A stretch of 64,000 nucleotides of DNA from Nitrospira sp. (GCA_029194725.1 JARFXQ010000002.1:186001-250000); one strand, 5' to 3'. Shown: positions 25,436 through 34,177, counted from the first letter of the stretch. Numbers and translations: made by a program. Notes: generated by a model not told the origin, from the letters alone.

Positions 25436-27499
25436 ATGGTTCCGCCTGATGCTCTGAACGAACAGTACCGCGCCCTCCTGGAAGTTTCCGAATCCATTGC
25501 AGCACACCAGGACCTACCTGAGTTATTCCACGACCTTGCCCAACGGCTCCCCCGAGTACTCCAGTTCTCCTCCTTGGTTGTGGGGCTGCATGACCCGATC
25601 AAGAATGTGATGCGCCTGCACCTGCTGGAAGACCCGCGGCCGATACCTGTTCCGCTGGGCCTTGAGTTTCCCGTCGAACACTCGCCCGGCGGGTGGGTGT
25701 GGCAACATCAGCAGCCTCTTGTCTGCGCCGATCTTGAGCAAGAAACCCGATTCCCCAGGGTGATGCCGATGATTCGCCAGGCGGGGATCCGGTCACTGTG
25801 CGTCGTCCCTCTCACAACAGTGCGCGAGCGGCTGGGTGCCATGGGTGTTGGAAGCTTGGAAGACCATCACTATGAGCAGGCCGAGATCGACTTCCTGCAA
25901 CAGGTCGCCAGACAAGTGGCCGTGGCGGTTGAAAACACGCTGAACTTCGAGCGAGCGCGCCAAGCCGAACAGGTGGTGAAGCGTCAGCTCGAACACGAAC
26001 GTCTGATGTTGGAAATCAACAATGCCGTCGTCTCTCATCTCAGCCTCCGCGACCTCCTCAAAGCGATCTCCCTCAGCCTGCGTCGAGTCATTCCCCACGA
26101 TGCGGCCCTGTTGACACTTCACGAGCCAGGGAGCAATCAACTTCGCCTTCACGCCTTGGATTTGCAAATGTTCGGCACAGTTCCCTTTGAGGAGGGTGTT
26201 CTCATCTCGCTACACGACACACCCGAGGGACAAGCCATTGCGTCACGCCAACCAGTGTTGGTGTGTCCCATTGTTGATCCCACGCGATTCTCTTCCTCTT
26301 GGGTCCGGCACGCGGTCGAGAATGGCGTCAGGTCGGGATGTGCGGTTCCTCTGATCACGCACGACCGTACTGTTGGGGCATTGAGCGTAGTGAGCTTGCG
26401 GGAAAACGCGTTCGGTGAGGCAGACGCACGGCTGCTCAGCCAGTGCGCTAAACAAATCGCCATTGCGGTTGAGAACGTACTTGCTTATCAGGAAATCGCA
26501 ACCCTAAAGGACAAGCTAGATAAAGAAAAGCTCTACCTGGAAGACCAAATCCGGAGTGAATTGAACTTCGAGGAGATCATCGGGGAGAGTCCTGCGATCA
26601 AACAGGTGCTGAAACAAGTGGGCATCGTCGCACCCACCGACTCCACGGTGTTGATTCTTGGTGAGACAGGTACCGGGAAAGAACTCCTCGCCCGTGCCAT
26701 CCACGACCGAAGTAAGCGACGAGAACGGACCTTCGTCAAGCTTAATTGCGCGGCGATTCCCACCGGACTGCTCGAGAGTGAGCTTTTCGGACATGAACGA
26801 GGAGCGTTTACAGGGGCGATTGCGACCAAAGTGGGGCGGTTCGAGCTGGCAGATGGAGGTACGCTCTTCCTCGACGAGGTGGGCGACATTCCCCTTGAAT
26901 TGCAGTCGAAGTTGCTTCGTGTATTGCAGGAACAGGAGTTTGAGCGGCTCGGCAGCACAAGAACCATCAAGGTCAACGTTCGCCTGCTCGCTGCCACGAA
27001 CCGGAATCTTCTGAAGATGGTAGAGGAGAAACAGTTCCGCGACGATCTTTACTATCGGCTCAACGTTTTTCCTATCAGGAGCCCATCGCTTCGAGATCGA
27101 GCCGGGGATATTCCGCTCCTCGTCCGCTACTTTACGCAGCGGTTGGCTCGTCGGATGGAAAAGCGAATCGAACGAATCCCGTCAGAGGCCATGGATGCCC
27201 TGTGCCGATATCCATGGCCTGGCAACGTGCGAGAACTGGAGAATTTCATCGAGCGTGCCGTAATTCTCTCTCAAGGGACCAAGTTGAGCGTTCCTCTCGG
27301 TGAACTGAAAACCACGGTACGGAATGGGCCTCAACCAGTGATAACTCTCCAAGCGGCGGAGCGCGACCACATCCTGAGCGCGCTCGAAAAAACCAATTGG
27401 GTCATCGCCGGTCCTTCCGGAGCTGCAACTCTCCTCGGAATGAAACGCTCCACCCTGCAATCAAGGATGGCCAAGCTCGGAATCTCTCGTCGGTCCTAG
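25436..27499 (+). CDS. GAF-GAF-AAA+-HTH sigma54-dependent transcriptional activator
   Basis: A 687-residue enhancer-binding protein of FhlA type. Two GAF domains span about residues 12-170 and 195-360, followed by a short coiled linker. The AAA+ domain (about 385-620) shows GETGTGKE, the sigma54-contact loop GAFTGA, the Walker B region GGTLFLDEVGDIP and the R-finger segment. The C-terminal Fis-type HTH reads AATLLGMKRSTLQSRMAKLG. It activates sigma54-RNA polymerase with ATP. The GAF ligand is unknown. Its genes of control are not certain, but the palindrome right after its stop (27501-27532) and the co-directional genes that follow are candidates. Confidence 0.96.
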   Translation: MVPPDALNEQYRALLEVSESIAAHQDLPELFHDLAQRLPRVLQFSSLVVGLHDPIKNVMRLHLLEDPRPIPVPLGLEFPVEHSPGGWVWQHQQPLVCADLEQETRFPRVMPMIRQAGIRSLCVVPLTTVRERLGAMGVGSLEDHHYEQAEIDFLQQVARQVAVAVENTLNFERARQAEQVVKRQLEHERLMLEINNAVVSHLSLRDLLKAISLSLRRVIPHDAALLTLHEPGSNQLRLHALDLQMFGTVPFEEGVLISLHDTPEGQAIASRQPVLVCPIVDPTRFSSSWVRHAVENGVRSGCAVPLITHDRTVGALSVVSLRENAFGEADARLLSQCAKQIAIAVENVLAYQEIATLKDKLDKEKLYLEDQIRSELNFEEIIGESPAIKQVLKQVGIVAPTDSTVLILGETGTGKELLARAIHDRSKRRERTFVKLNCAAIPTGLLESELFGHERGAFTGAIATKVGRFELADGGTLFLDEVGDIPLELQSKLLRVLQEQEFERLGSTRTIKVNVRLLAATNRNLLKMVEEKQFRDDLYYRLNVFPIRSPSLRDRAGDIPLLVRYFTQRLARRMEKRIERIPSEAMDALCRYPWPGNVRELENFIERAVILSQGTKLSVPLGELKTTVRNGPQPVITLQAAERDHILSALEKTNWVIAGPSGAATLLGMKRSTLQSRMAKLGISRRS

Positions 27500-27500
27500 T

Positions 27501-27532
27501 GCCGATATTTCGGTAATTACCGACATCTCGGC
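27501..27532. repeat. Imperfect palindrome with a perfect 14-bp core
   Basis: GCCGATATTTCGGT and ACCGACATCTCGGC pair at 12 of 14 positions around AATT; the centre TCGGTAATTACCGA is fully self-complementary. It begins two bases after the stop of the sigma54 activator gene and has no T tract. It could be a binding site for that activator or a weak terminator. Confidence 0.5.
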
Positions 27533-27761
27533 GCTTCGGTCTTCGGCATGACAACTCCTTCCCCTCTGTCCGCTCGTTGAAAGACCCACATATTTCATGC
27601 TGGTTCAATAATTTATGAAGTAGCCATGGGAGCTCTGTGTTGCTGGAACGCCTCGTGCTCTAACCCTCTGACAAGGACGACAGGGCGCCCAGAAAACTTG
27701 AGGGCAGCTTATCTACCCTAAATGAATGAAGTGTCAACAGCACGAATGTAAGGAGATGCCC

Positions 27762-28748
27762 ATGGACCTGAAGATACCGAATCACGAACAAGCCTATTGG
27801 GGATTACGTGCTATGAAAACTGTTGCCATGGCTGATGGGGCGCTCGATGCGTCCGAGCGTCACATGCTTGAATCCATCCAGCAGATCTTCGGCACGACAC
27901 ATGATCTTGAGGCGCTTGCTCTCATCACGCCGGCGGAACTAGCCCGTGCGTTTCCCGATCCGCAGCTCAGGAAGCAGCTCGTGCAAGGGTTAGTCGTCAT
28001 GACGCTCATCGACGGGACAACCGGTTCAACAGAAGCAGACCTCGTTGAACAGTTTGCGGAAACGCTGGAGGTCCATGCTCCCGAGGTGAAGAACCTGCGG
28101 CACGTGCTGAACAGGCAGATCGTTCAATTGCGCCTCGATTTGGTGCGCCGGTTCTGGTTGCGGCCCAAGGTTGAGGAGATCTGGAACAAAGAAGGAATCA
28201 GGGGGCTCTACAAGTTTGTCCGCGGGATGATGGGACGATATGAGAACAAGGAGTTGGCAGCCCGCCACCAAGCTCTGGAACATTGTCCGTCTGGCTCTTT
28301 GGGTCGTTCTCTTTGGGAATACTGGCATGCGAATGGGTTCGCATTTCCCGGACAGAAGGGCGGTGCACCCGAGCAAATCCTATTCCATGATTGTGCCCAT
28401 GTTTTGTCCGGCTATGGAACGGCTCCGGATGGAGAAGTCCAGGTCGCGTGCTTCAGCGCCGGCTTCCAACGTCGCGAGCCGTGGATCTTTGTCTTCTTCG
28501 TCCTGTTGCAATTTCACGTAGGCATCCGCATGACGCCCATCACCCAGGCACGAACAGGAATATTCGATCCGTTGAAGGCCATGATCGCCATCCGCCGAGG
28601 GGCTGCGATGAACGTTGGTCTGAACGACGGCTGGGATTATTGGCCGGTCATGGGTGAGCAGGTCGAGGAGCTCCGGCGTCGGTACAACATTCTGCCGGTC
28701 GAAGCATTCCTGCCTACGAAGCAGGAGACGATCGGGGCCGTGGCTTAA
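27762..28748 (+). CDS. TerB-like / Coq4-like fusion protein
   Basis: A protein of 328 residues from ATG 27762, with AAGGAG upstream. The first 130 residues form a TerB-like helical domain (HEQAYWGLRAMKTVAMADGALDAS at the start). The C-terminal 150 residues contain the histidine block FHDCAHVLSGYGTAPDGEV, which resembles the HDxxHxxxGY metal-binding motif of Coq4, followed by helices. Coq4 acts in quinone biosynthesis. No other quinone gene is visible here, so the function is an inference from the motif and could be different. The gene follows the sigma54 activator by 262 bp. Confidence 0.65.
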   Translation: MDLKIPNHEQAYWGLRAMKTVAMADGALDASERHMLESIQQIFGTTHDLEALALITPAELARAFPDPQLRKQLVQGLVVMTLIDGTTGSTEADLVEQFAETLEVHAPEVKNLRHVLNRQIVQLRLDLVRRFWLRPKVEEIWNKEGIRGLYKFVRGMMGRYENKELAARHQALEHCPSGSLGRSLWEYWHANGFAFPGQKGGAPEQILFHDCAHVLSGYGTAPDGEVQVACFSAGFQRREPWIFVFFVLLQFHVGIRMTPITQARTGIFDPLKAMIAIRRGAAMNVGLNDGWDYWPVMGEQVEELRRRYNILPVEAFLPTKQETIGAVA

Positions 28749-28814
28749 ACGAAACACTGTGCGTAGGAATCACTCATCGTCCTATGACCTCGTGAATCCA
28801 CGGAGGAGACGATA

Positions 28815-29981
28815 ATGACGTCAAGAAATCGTTACGCAACATCGTGGGAAAGCTTTTGGAGTTCTACGACCGGGACCGTTGGTGAAGTGTTTTGGGATGC
28901 CGATCCGATCCATGCATCTCAACAAGACCTTTTACTGTTCCATGAGTATTTCGACCCACGACTCCCTTTGATCGATCTGGGATGTGGGAACGGAACGCAA
29001 ACACGCTTTTTGGCCGATCATTTCACGACGGTGATTGGCACCGAGATTGCGCCTGCAGCAGTTGAGTTAGCCGGGAAGCTCAATGGCGCAGTCAATATCA
29101 GGTATCGGCTCCTCGATATGCTGCATCCTGATAACGCGCAACGCCTTCACGATGACATCGGTGATGCCAACCTCTACATGAGGGCAGTGTTACATCAACT
29201 GTTGCCAGTAGATCATGCGACAGCCGTTGAGAGTATCGAACGACTCCTGGGGGCAACGGGAACGTTGTACTTGATCGAGCTGTCATCCTCTGCGGAACCC
29301 TACTTCGCCCGACTGATCCAACAGTATGGGCCGCCTCCTGGGCTCAGCCGAGTGTTCCAGCACCAGATTACACCGGGTATGCTGCATGAAAATTCCCTGG
29401 AATCGTTGTTCCCACCGGATCGATTCACACTTCTTGGCACCGGTCCGAGTCATATCCGCACGGTCCACACTCTCCCGACTGGCAACGTGGTGGAGGTGCC
29501 GGCTTTCTATGCCATCCTTCGGCGGCAGGAAGGCAGGGTTTGTGAGACCCGAGTGAACAAACAGGGAATGGCCATTGGTCATGAAAAAGAACGATTCATA
29601 GATCCCCCTGGTCCATTACATGTCGTCGCGAAGCTTGTCATGGCTATGAATGCCTGTGACTTGGAGTCGGCCTTGACGTTGTTCGAGTCAGGTGCTTCGT
29701 TCGTCATGAAACCCGGTGTTGTTGTAAATGGGATCGTCGGTATACGTGAGGCATTAGAAGGCTTGATGGCGTTGAAGCCGACGTTAACCATTGAAGCGCA
29801 GCAGATCGTACAGGCGGGTGATGTGGCGCAGTACTGTGCGCGCTGGAGCATGAAGGGAATCGATCCGACGGGAACTACCGTGCAACTCGGTGGGCGATCC
29901 TCCAGCATCCTGCGGCGTCAACCCGATGGACGGTGGCTCTTTTTAGTAGATAACCCGTGGGGGACGGACATCGTCCAATAG
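28815..29981 (+). CDS. SAM methyltransferase fused to a SnoaL-like domain
   Basis: A 388-residue protein. The first 240 residues form a class I methyltransferase with the motif LIDLGCGNGTQT near residue 56 and the acidic TVIGTEIAP near 75. The last 120 residues (MAMNACDLESALTLFESGASFVMKP-type start, ending WLFLVDNPWG) look like an NTF2/SnoaL cone domain with the common C-terminal signature DGRWLFLVDNPW. The ATG is preceded by GGAGGAG. The combination is uncommon. The substrate is not known. The gene is 66 bp after the TerB/Coq4-like gene and probably in the same transcript. Confidence 0.8.
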   Translation: MTSRNRYATSWESFWSSTTGTVGEVFWDADPIHASQQDLLLFHEYFDPRLPLIDLGCGNGTQTRFLADHFTTVIGTEIAPAAVELAGKLNGAVNIRYRLLDMLHPDNAQRLHDDIGDANLYMRAVLHQLLPVDHATAVESIERLLGATGTLYLIELSSSAEPYFARLIQQYGPPPGLSRVFQHQITPGMLHENSLESLFPPDRFTLLGTGPSHIRTVHTLPTGNVVEVPAFYAILRRQEGRVCETRVNKQGMAIGHEKERFIDPPGPLHVVAKLVMAMNACDLESALTLFESGASFVMKPGVVVNGIVGIREALEGLMALKPTLTIEAQQIVQAGDVAQYCARWSMKGIDPTGTTVQLGGRSSSILRRQPDGRWLFLVDNPWGTDIVQ

Positions 29982-30032
29982 CTCAGCCTAAACGTATGGC
30001 CCAACAAATCAGTCGAACCGAAAGGAGACGTT

Positions 30033-30569
30033 ATGAAGATCATTTATTGCTTCCTCACCATGATGGGCTTGGTCGTTGGTCTTATTGAGGCAGATGTTTC
30101 CCTAGCTTCGGCGAAGACTCTTGAGGCTGGGTATGCGAGTACGAGCTGGATGGGCAGCGGAGAGGTTCGCGATCTCCCGGATGGAGGACAGGTGATCAAC
30201 GCTATCGTCAAAGGCGTGATGATTGTCCGCCATTCGAATGGGGCGGTTGGTGGGATCGTTCACACGGCTCAGCTTGAGTGTCCGATTCGAGTCACCCTCA
30301 GTGCCCAGGATAGCCATAGAACCTACCTCGGCCTTTGCACAGTTCTCGCCCATGAAGGTAAGGATGTTGGCTACGCCGAATGGAAGTGCGACGGAGATCA
30401 TCTCGAATGCGAAGGTACATTTACGTTTACAGGCGGAGCCGGCGGATTCAATGGAATCTCGGGAACAACACCGTTTTTCAGCCGGATTGTCTTCGAGAAG
30501 TTGGAAGCACAACATGCTCGAGCCGTGGGCTATGCCTACTGGCCCAACCTTACAGTGACGTTGCCTTGA
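30033..30569 (+). CDS. Secreted beta-rich hypothetical protein
   Basis: A 178-residue protein with AAAGGAG six bases before the ATG. It has an N-terminal signal segment (IIYCFLTMMGLVVGLIEADV) and a later beta-strand-rich domain with two Cys pairs (CPIRVTLSAQ and LCTVLAHEG; CDGDHLEC). The GGAGGFNGISG loop and repeated beta-strands resemble small dirigent/allene-oxide-cyclase-like barrels, but the likeness is too weak to name. Likely exported. It is the last gene of the run that begins with the TerB/Coq4-like gene. Confidence 0.65.
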   Translation: MKIIYCFLTMMGLVVGLIEADVSLASAKTLEAGYASTSWMGSGEVRDLPDGGQVINAIVKGVMIVRHSNGAVGGIVHTAQLECPIRVTLSAQDSHRTYLGLCTVLAHEGKDVGYAEWKCDGDHLECEGTFTFTGGAGGFNGISGTTPFFSRIVFEKLEAQHARAVGYAYWPNLTVTLP

Positions 30570-30888
30570 GGGATCCCCACGTTGAACACGAGACCACAGG
30601 CAAGCCATGGGGAAGAGTCGCTGCAGGCTACCATTGAGATGGAGCAAATCTGATCAACCTATGACCAGGTTGTTTCTGGCATATACCGATAGTCAGTCTC
30701 TCTCCGGAAATACTAAGGAGCTGGCCCACTTCTCCTCGTCCGGAGGGAGACATGACTGGAGTGATGCGTATGGTCGCACGGAGTCCAATCCGCAACTACT
30801 CCGTGTCGTTTGACCCTCTCTTCACCTTCCGTTAGAATGCGCCGTTTCATATTGTAACTTTTGGCTGTTGTCGGAGTTTTTGCTTACC
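30570..30888. other. 319-bp gap before the glycosyltransferase operon
   Basis: I see no gene here. A good promoter at 30810-30838 is the only structure; small ORFs in the first 240 bp look like chance frames. Confidence 0.5.
30810..30838 (+). promoter_or_regulatory. Sigma70 promoter of the glycosyltransferase operon
   Basis: TTGACC (30810-30815) and TAGAAT (30833-30838) are spaced by 17 bp; five of six bases match the consensus in each. The expected start near 30845 leaves a leader of about 45 bases before the GT2 gene. Confidence 0.7.
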
Positions 30889-31641
30889 ATGACGCCGTCA
30901 TCCAGTCTGTGGGCCTCTGTCATCATCCCCATCAAGGATGAACGAGAAAACCTCTCCCCGCTCATGGCAAGCCTGCTGAAAGTTATGGATTCGCACGAGC
31001 AATCACGCTCGCGTCCTTACGAAATTCTCTTTGTAGACGATGGGAGCAGCGACGGCAGCAGCGACGAGCTGGACCGATTGGCACGTGAACATTCCAACGT
31101 GCGGGTCTTCCACTTCGACCGAAATTACGGCAAGACCTGCGCCCTTGAAGCCGGTTTTCATCAGTCTTCCGGTGAGATCATCATCCAGATCGACGGCGAT
31201 CTCCAGCAAGACAGCGAAGATATTTTGAAGCTGCTCCCCTATACGGCCTCACACGACGTGGTTTGTGGGTGGAGGCAGCAACGGCAGGACGGCCTAGTGA
31301 GGAAATTCTCCTCATTAATCGCCAACTGCATACGGAACATCTTCACGCATGACGGCATACACGACACGGCATGCCCGCTCAAGATTTTCCGACGGCCTGT
31401 ACTGGAGCGTATCCGACTCTTTGAGGGGATGCATCGCTTCTTTCCCGCTCTGGCTTTGATGCATGGATTTACCGTGACGGAGGTGCCGGTCAGGCATTAT
31501 CCACGCATCCATGGACTGTCCAAGTACGGGATGGGCAACCGCCTGTTCAAATCACTCTATGATCTGATCGCGGTTCGGTGGATGCAGGATCGCGTGTTGC
31601 TCTACAAATTCCGTGACAGCGACGTGAGCCGGGATTCGTGA
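30889..31641 (+). CDS. Family 2 glycosyltransferase (dolichyl-phosphate-sugar type)
   Basis: A cytoplasmic or membrane-associated GT-A enzyme of 250 residues from ATG 30889 (a TTG at 30868 would add seven). Key motifs are VIIPIKDERENL near residue 12, LFVDDGSSDGSSDELDRL and the metal-binding QIDGDLQQD near 105. It probably transfers a sugar from a nucleotide donor to a polyprenyl phosphate, as DPM1/ArnC-like enzymes do. With LAB_N and a GT39 protein downstream it forms a lipid-sugar modification operon. The coding frame ends just inside the left 7-mer array. Confidence 0.92.
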   Translation: MTPSSSLWASVIIPIKDERENLSPLMASLLKVMDSHEQSRSRPYEILFVDDGSSDGSSDELDRLAREHSNVRVFHFDRNYGKTCALEAGFHQSSGEIIIQIDGDLQQDSEDILKLLPYTASHDVVCGWRQQRQDGLVRKFSSLIANCIRNIFTHDGIHDTACPLKIFRRPVLERIRLFEGMHRFFPALALMHGFTVTEVPVRHYPRIHGLSKYGMGNRLFKSLYDLIAVRWMQDRVLLYKFRDSDVSRDS

Positions 31642-31672
31642 TAAGTGATCTGTGATGGGTGATGAGTGAGCG
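31638..31672 (+). repeat. Left 7-mer array flanking the four-helix-bundle gene
   Basis: Five 7-base units of the form GTGATNN follow one another: GTGATAA, GTGATCT, GTGATGG, GTGATGA, GTGAGCG. The GTG start codon of the four-helix-bundle gene (31666) is the first triplet of the fifth unit, and the GT2 stop lies in the first. They face the inverted CCATCAC units at 32027-32054. Confidence 0.75.
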
Positions 31673-32070
31673 GAAACACCGTAACCACACATAAGGATCT
31701 CGATGTTTGGAAGAAATCTATGAATCTCGCGACGGACATTTGCTCATTGACTTCTCGGTTTCCCAAAGGAGAGGTCTACGGACTCACATCGCAGATGCGA
31801 CGCTCTGCCGTCTCTATCCCTAGTAATATTGCGGAAGGCGCTGCACGGCATTCAAGGAAAAAATTTATTCAATTCCTTCACGTTGCGTCAGGTTCGGTTG
31901 CCGAACTGGAAACCCAACTCATTCTCGCCTCCCGAATGGGATTTCTTCCCACAAACTCCGCCATATCCCAAATCGAAGAAATCAGAAAACTGCTGCTTGG
32001 GTTACTCCGCTCGCTAAAGAAGCAACCCATCACCCATCACCCATCACCCATCACATCCTCAACCGCATGA
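31666..32070 (+). CDS. Four-helix bundle protein (23S rRNA IVS-type)
   Basis: A 134-residue protein of the four-helix-bundle family (TIGR02436). It starts with HKDLDVWKKSMNLATDI, then GLTSQMRRSAVSIPSNIAEG and GSVAELETQLILASRMGFL, which are family hallmarks. The C-terminal 20 residues are encoded by the right 7-mer array and read as proline/serine/histidine repeats (THHPSPIT). It is known from ORFs inside 23S rRNA intervening sequences and genome insertions; its molecular function is not known. It sits inside a glycosyltransferase operon and its stop overlaps the next ATG by 4 bp, so the insertion appears to have kept the operon translatable. Confidence 0.9.
   Translation: MSGNTVTTHKDLDVWKKSMNLATDICSLTSRFPKGEVYGLTSQMRRSAVSIPSNIAEGAARHSRKKFIQFLHVASGSVAELETQLILASRMGFLPTNSAISQIEEIRKLLLGLLRSLKKQPITHHPSPITSSTA
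32027..32054 (+). repeat. Right 7-mer array flanking the four-helix-bundle gene
   Basis: Four exact tandem units of CCATCAC (equivalently CCCATCA at 32026-32053). This is the reverse complement of the GTGATGG-type units at 31638-31672. In RNA the two arrays could form a stem of about 28 bp with about five mismatches that encloses the gene. Confidence 0.8.
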
Positions 32071-32357
32071 GCACCGAAACCATCTGGATTGGTATCGGTT
32101 TCTTCGGCCAAGGGCTCTTTTTTGGTCGTTGGTTGATTCAGTGGATCGCATCCGAGCGGAGCGCCGAAAGCCGTGTGCCCATTGCCTTTTGGTACATGAG
32201 TCTCATCGGAGGGCTGATCACGCTCAGCTACGCGATCTATCGAATGGACCCTGTGTTTATTTCAGGACAAGGCCTCGGAACGGTCGTGTATCTGCGCAAT
32301 CTGATCCTCATTCACCGCTCGGATCAAACCAAAAACCAAGCTCGGCCGGCAGCATGA
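32067..32357 (+). CDS. LAB_N domain membrane protein (lipid-A-disaccharide synthase N-terminal-like)
   Basis: A 96-residue membrane protein. The segment FGQGLFFGRWLIQWIASERS followed by VPIAFWYMSLIGGLITLSYA is the LAB_N pattern, with three predicted helices. It ends YLRNLILIH. The family is found as a separate protein or fused to LpxB. It is usually next to GT2 and GT39 genes of lipid modification, where it may act as a membrane partner. The ATG overlaps the four-helix stop and its stop overlaps the GT39 ATG (both ATGA). Confidence 0.92.
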   Translation: MSTETIWIGIGFFGQGLFFGRWLIQWIASERSAESRVPIAFWYMSLIGGLITLSYAIYRMDPVFISGQGLGTVVYLRNLILIHRSDQTKNQARPAA

Positions 32358-34177
32358 GCGGCTGGGAAACCAACGGCCATACCGGGGCTTCCATCACGCG
32401 CGAGCAACAGCCACATCCAGCCATGGATCGTCCCCCATCGCAACCAATACAGCTGCTGCTCCTTCTGCTTCTGTCCTGCCTGCTTTTTTTCCTGAATCTC
32501 GGGAGCATGGGCCTGACGGATCGTGACGAAGGCCGCAACGCCGAAGCCGGGCGAGAAATGTTCGCCTCGGGTGACCTAGTCACTCCCACCTTCAATGGAG
32601 AGCTGCGCGTCGCCAAACCGGTCTTCGTGTATTGGCTGATGACGCTGTCGTACCATCTGTTCGGCGTGAACGAGTTTGCGGCACGGGCACCCTCTGCTCT
32701 GTTCGGGGTGGCATTGATCCTGATGCACTACCTGTTTCTTTCCCGACTGCGCGGCTCGACTGCCGGGCTGTTCGGCGCTTTGATGTTGTTGCTGAACATC
32801 GAGATCCTGGCGCTGGGACGCATGGCAATCACCGATAGCGTCCTGATCTTTTTTACCACCTTGTCACTCTACGGATTTTGGCTCGGGATCCACGAACAAG
32901 GCCGAGGGCGCCATTGGATCTGGGCATTTTATGGCGGTATGGCCTTGGCGACCTTAACGAAAGGGCCTGTAGGATTCGCCGTTCCTCTGGTCACGGCTCT
33001 CCTGTACCTCGCTGCCAGCCGACAGTGGTTGGTGTTTTGGGAGAGAGGCGCGCCCATCGCCGGCACGTTGCTCTTTCTCATGCTCGCAGGGCCTTGGTAC
33101 GCTGCCATGTTCATTGTTCACGGAGACGCGTATTCTTCCCAAGCGAAGGTCCATACGGTGGGGCGATTCCTAGCTCCCATGGAGGGACATGGCGGCGGCT
33201 GGTGGTTCTATTTCCCCGTCCTGCTGCTTGGTTTTTACCCTTGGAGCGCCTTCCTACCGGTAGGGTTGTTTCAAGCCTATCAGAGCTGGCGAGCATCTCG
33301 CGTGATGGTGAGCCACCAAGACGAATCACGTGAATCGTGGAAGCCATCAGGCTCCGGCGATGAGTTGGAATGGTTCGCGGGGCTGTGGATCATTGGGGTG
33401 TTCATCTTTTTTAGTCTTTCATCCACTCGCCTCCCCCACTATATCGGTCCCTTGTTTCCGGCCTGTGCTCTTTTGGCTGCTTCGTATTGGGCTCGAGGGT
33501 TAACAGATTCTTCGACAGGGGGCCTGCGCGGGTCGATCCACTTCATGATGGGGATCGGCTATCTCGTAGCGATCGGGCTCGCAAGCGCCCCTTCTCTTTT
33601 CAGCAAATTCTCGGGGAAGATGGTCAAAGAGTTTCCGCTCGCCCCTCAATTCGATCTAGGCATCGGTCCCTATGTCGGCGCAGCGATCGTCGTAGTCTCG
33701 ATGGGGCTGATCGGGTATTTCGGGTTGAACGACAGCAGACGCGGCATCGCCTTCGGGGTGGCCGGCGGCGCGCTGGCGAGTGTTTTCCTTGTTGCAATTC
33801 TGACGGTCATTCCTGGATTCAACCGATACGCGATTGCGCCGCCGCAAGAATTGGCCTACGCAGCGGGGTTGAACCTGAATCCCACCGACCAACTGATCGC
33901 ATTCAGTTCGACCAGACCGTCCATCGCCTTCTACGCGAGGCGAACGGTGACCTTTATCCCAGCCGGAGAAATCGACCGACTGCGTACGGCTCTGGGCCAA
34001 GGAGGCCGGACGATGATCCTCCTACCGGAATACTCTCAAGATGCCCTGCCGAAGGAAGCCGCTGACTTTCAACCGATTCTCAAGCGATACGGCTACGTCT
34101 TGTTGGGCAATCAACAGATGGTTCCTCAGAGTCCGGATACTGCTTCGCCAACCCCGTCCAAGACCTTTGGTCACTAA
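32354..34177 (+). CDS. GT39/ArnT-like membrane glycosyltransferase
   Basis: A 607-residue protein with about 12 transmembrane helices. The key GT39 features are the acidic first-loop motif GLTDRDEGRNAEAGREM near residue 55 and later ELRVAKPVFVYWL. The start at ATG 32354 overlaps the LAB_N stop (ATGA) and is preferred over an out-of-family start upstream in the frame. It transfers a sugar from a polyprenyl phosphate to a periplasmic acceptor such as lipid A or a protein. Together with the GT2 and LAB_N genes it likely decorates the outer envelope. Confidence 0.9.
   Translation: MSGWETNGHTGASITREQQPHPAMDRPPSQPIQLLLLLLLSCLLFFLNLGSMGLTDRDEGRNAEAGREMFASGDLVTPTFNGELRVAKPVFVYWLMTLSYHLFGVNEFAARAPSALFGVALILMHYLFLSRLRGSTAGLFGALMLLLNIEILALGRMAITDSVLIFFTTLSLYGFWLGIHEQGRGRHWIWAFYGGMALATLTKGPVGFAVPLVTALLYLAASRQWLVFWERGAPIAGTLLFLMLAGPWYAAMFIVHGDAYSSQAKVHTVGRFLAPMEGHGGGWWFYFPVLLLGFYPWSAFLPVGLFQAYQSWRASRVMVSHQDESRESWKPSGSGDELEWFAGLWIIGVFIFFSLSSTRLPHYIGPLFPACALLAASYWARGLTDSSTGGLRGSIHFMMGIGYLVAIGLASAPSLFSKFSGKMVKEFPLAPQFDLGIGPYVGAAIVVVSMGLIGYFGLNDSRRGIAFGVAGGALASVFLVAILTVIPGFNRYAIAPPQELAYAAGLNLNPTDQLIAFSSTRPSIAFYARRTVTFIPAGEIDRLRTALGQGGRTMILLPEYSQDALPKEAADFQPILKRYGYVLLGNQQMVPQSPDTASPTPSKTFGH

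Noticed and set aside
27629..27660. Possible sigma54 promoter upstream of the TerB/Coq4-like gene
   Set aside because: The GG and GC elements are 11 bases apart where 10 are required.
32026..32054. CCCATCA tandem repeats as a CRISPR array
   Set aside because: The units are 7 bp, without spacers, and there are no cas genes.
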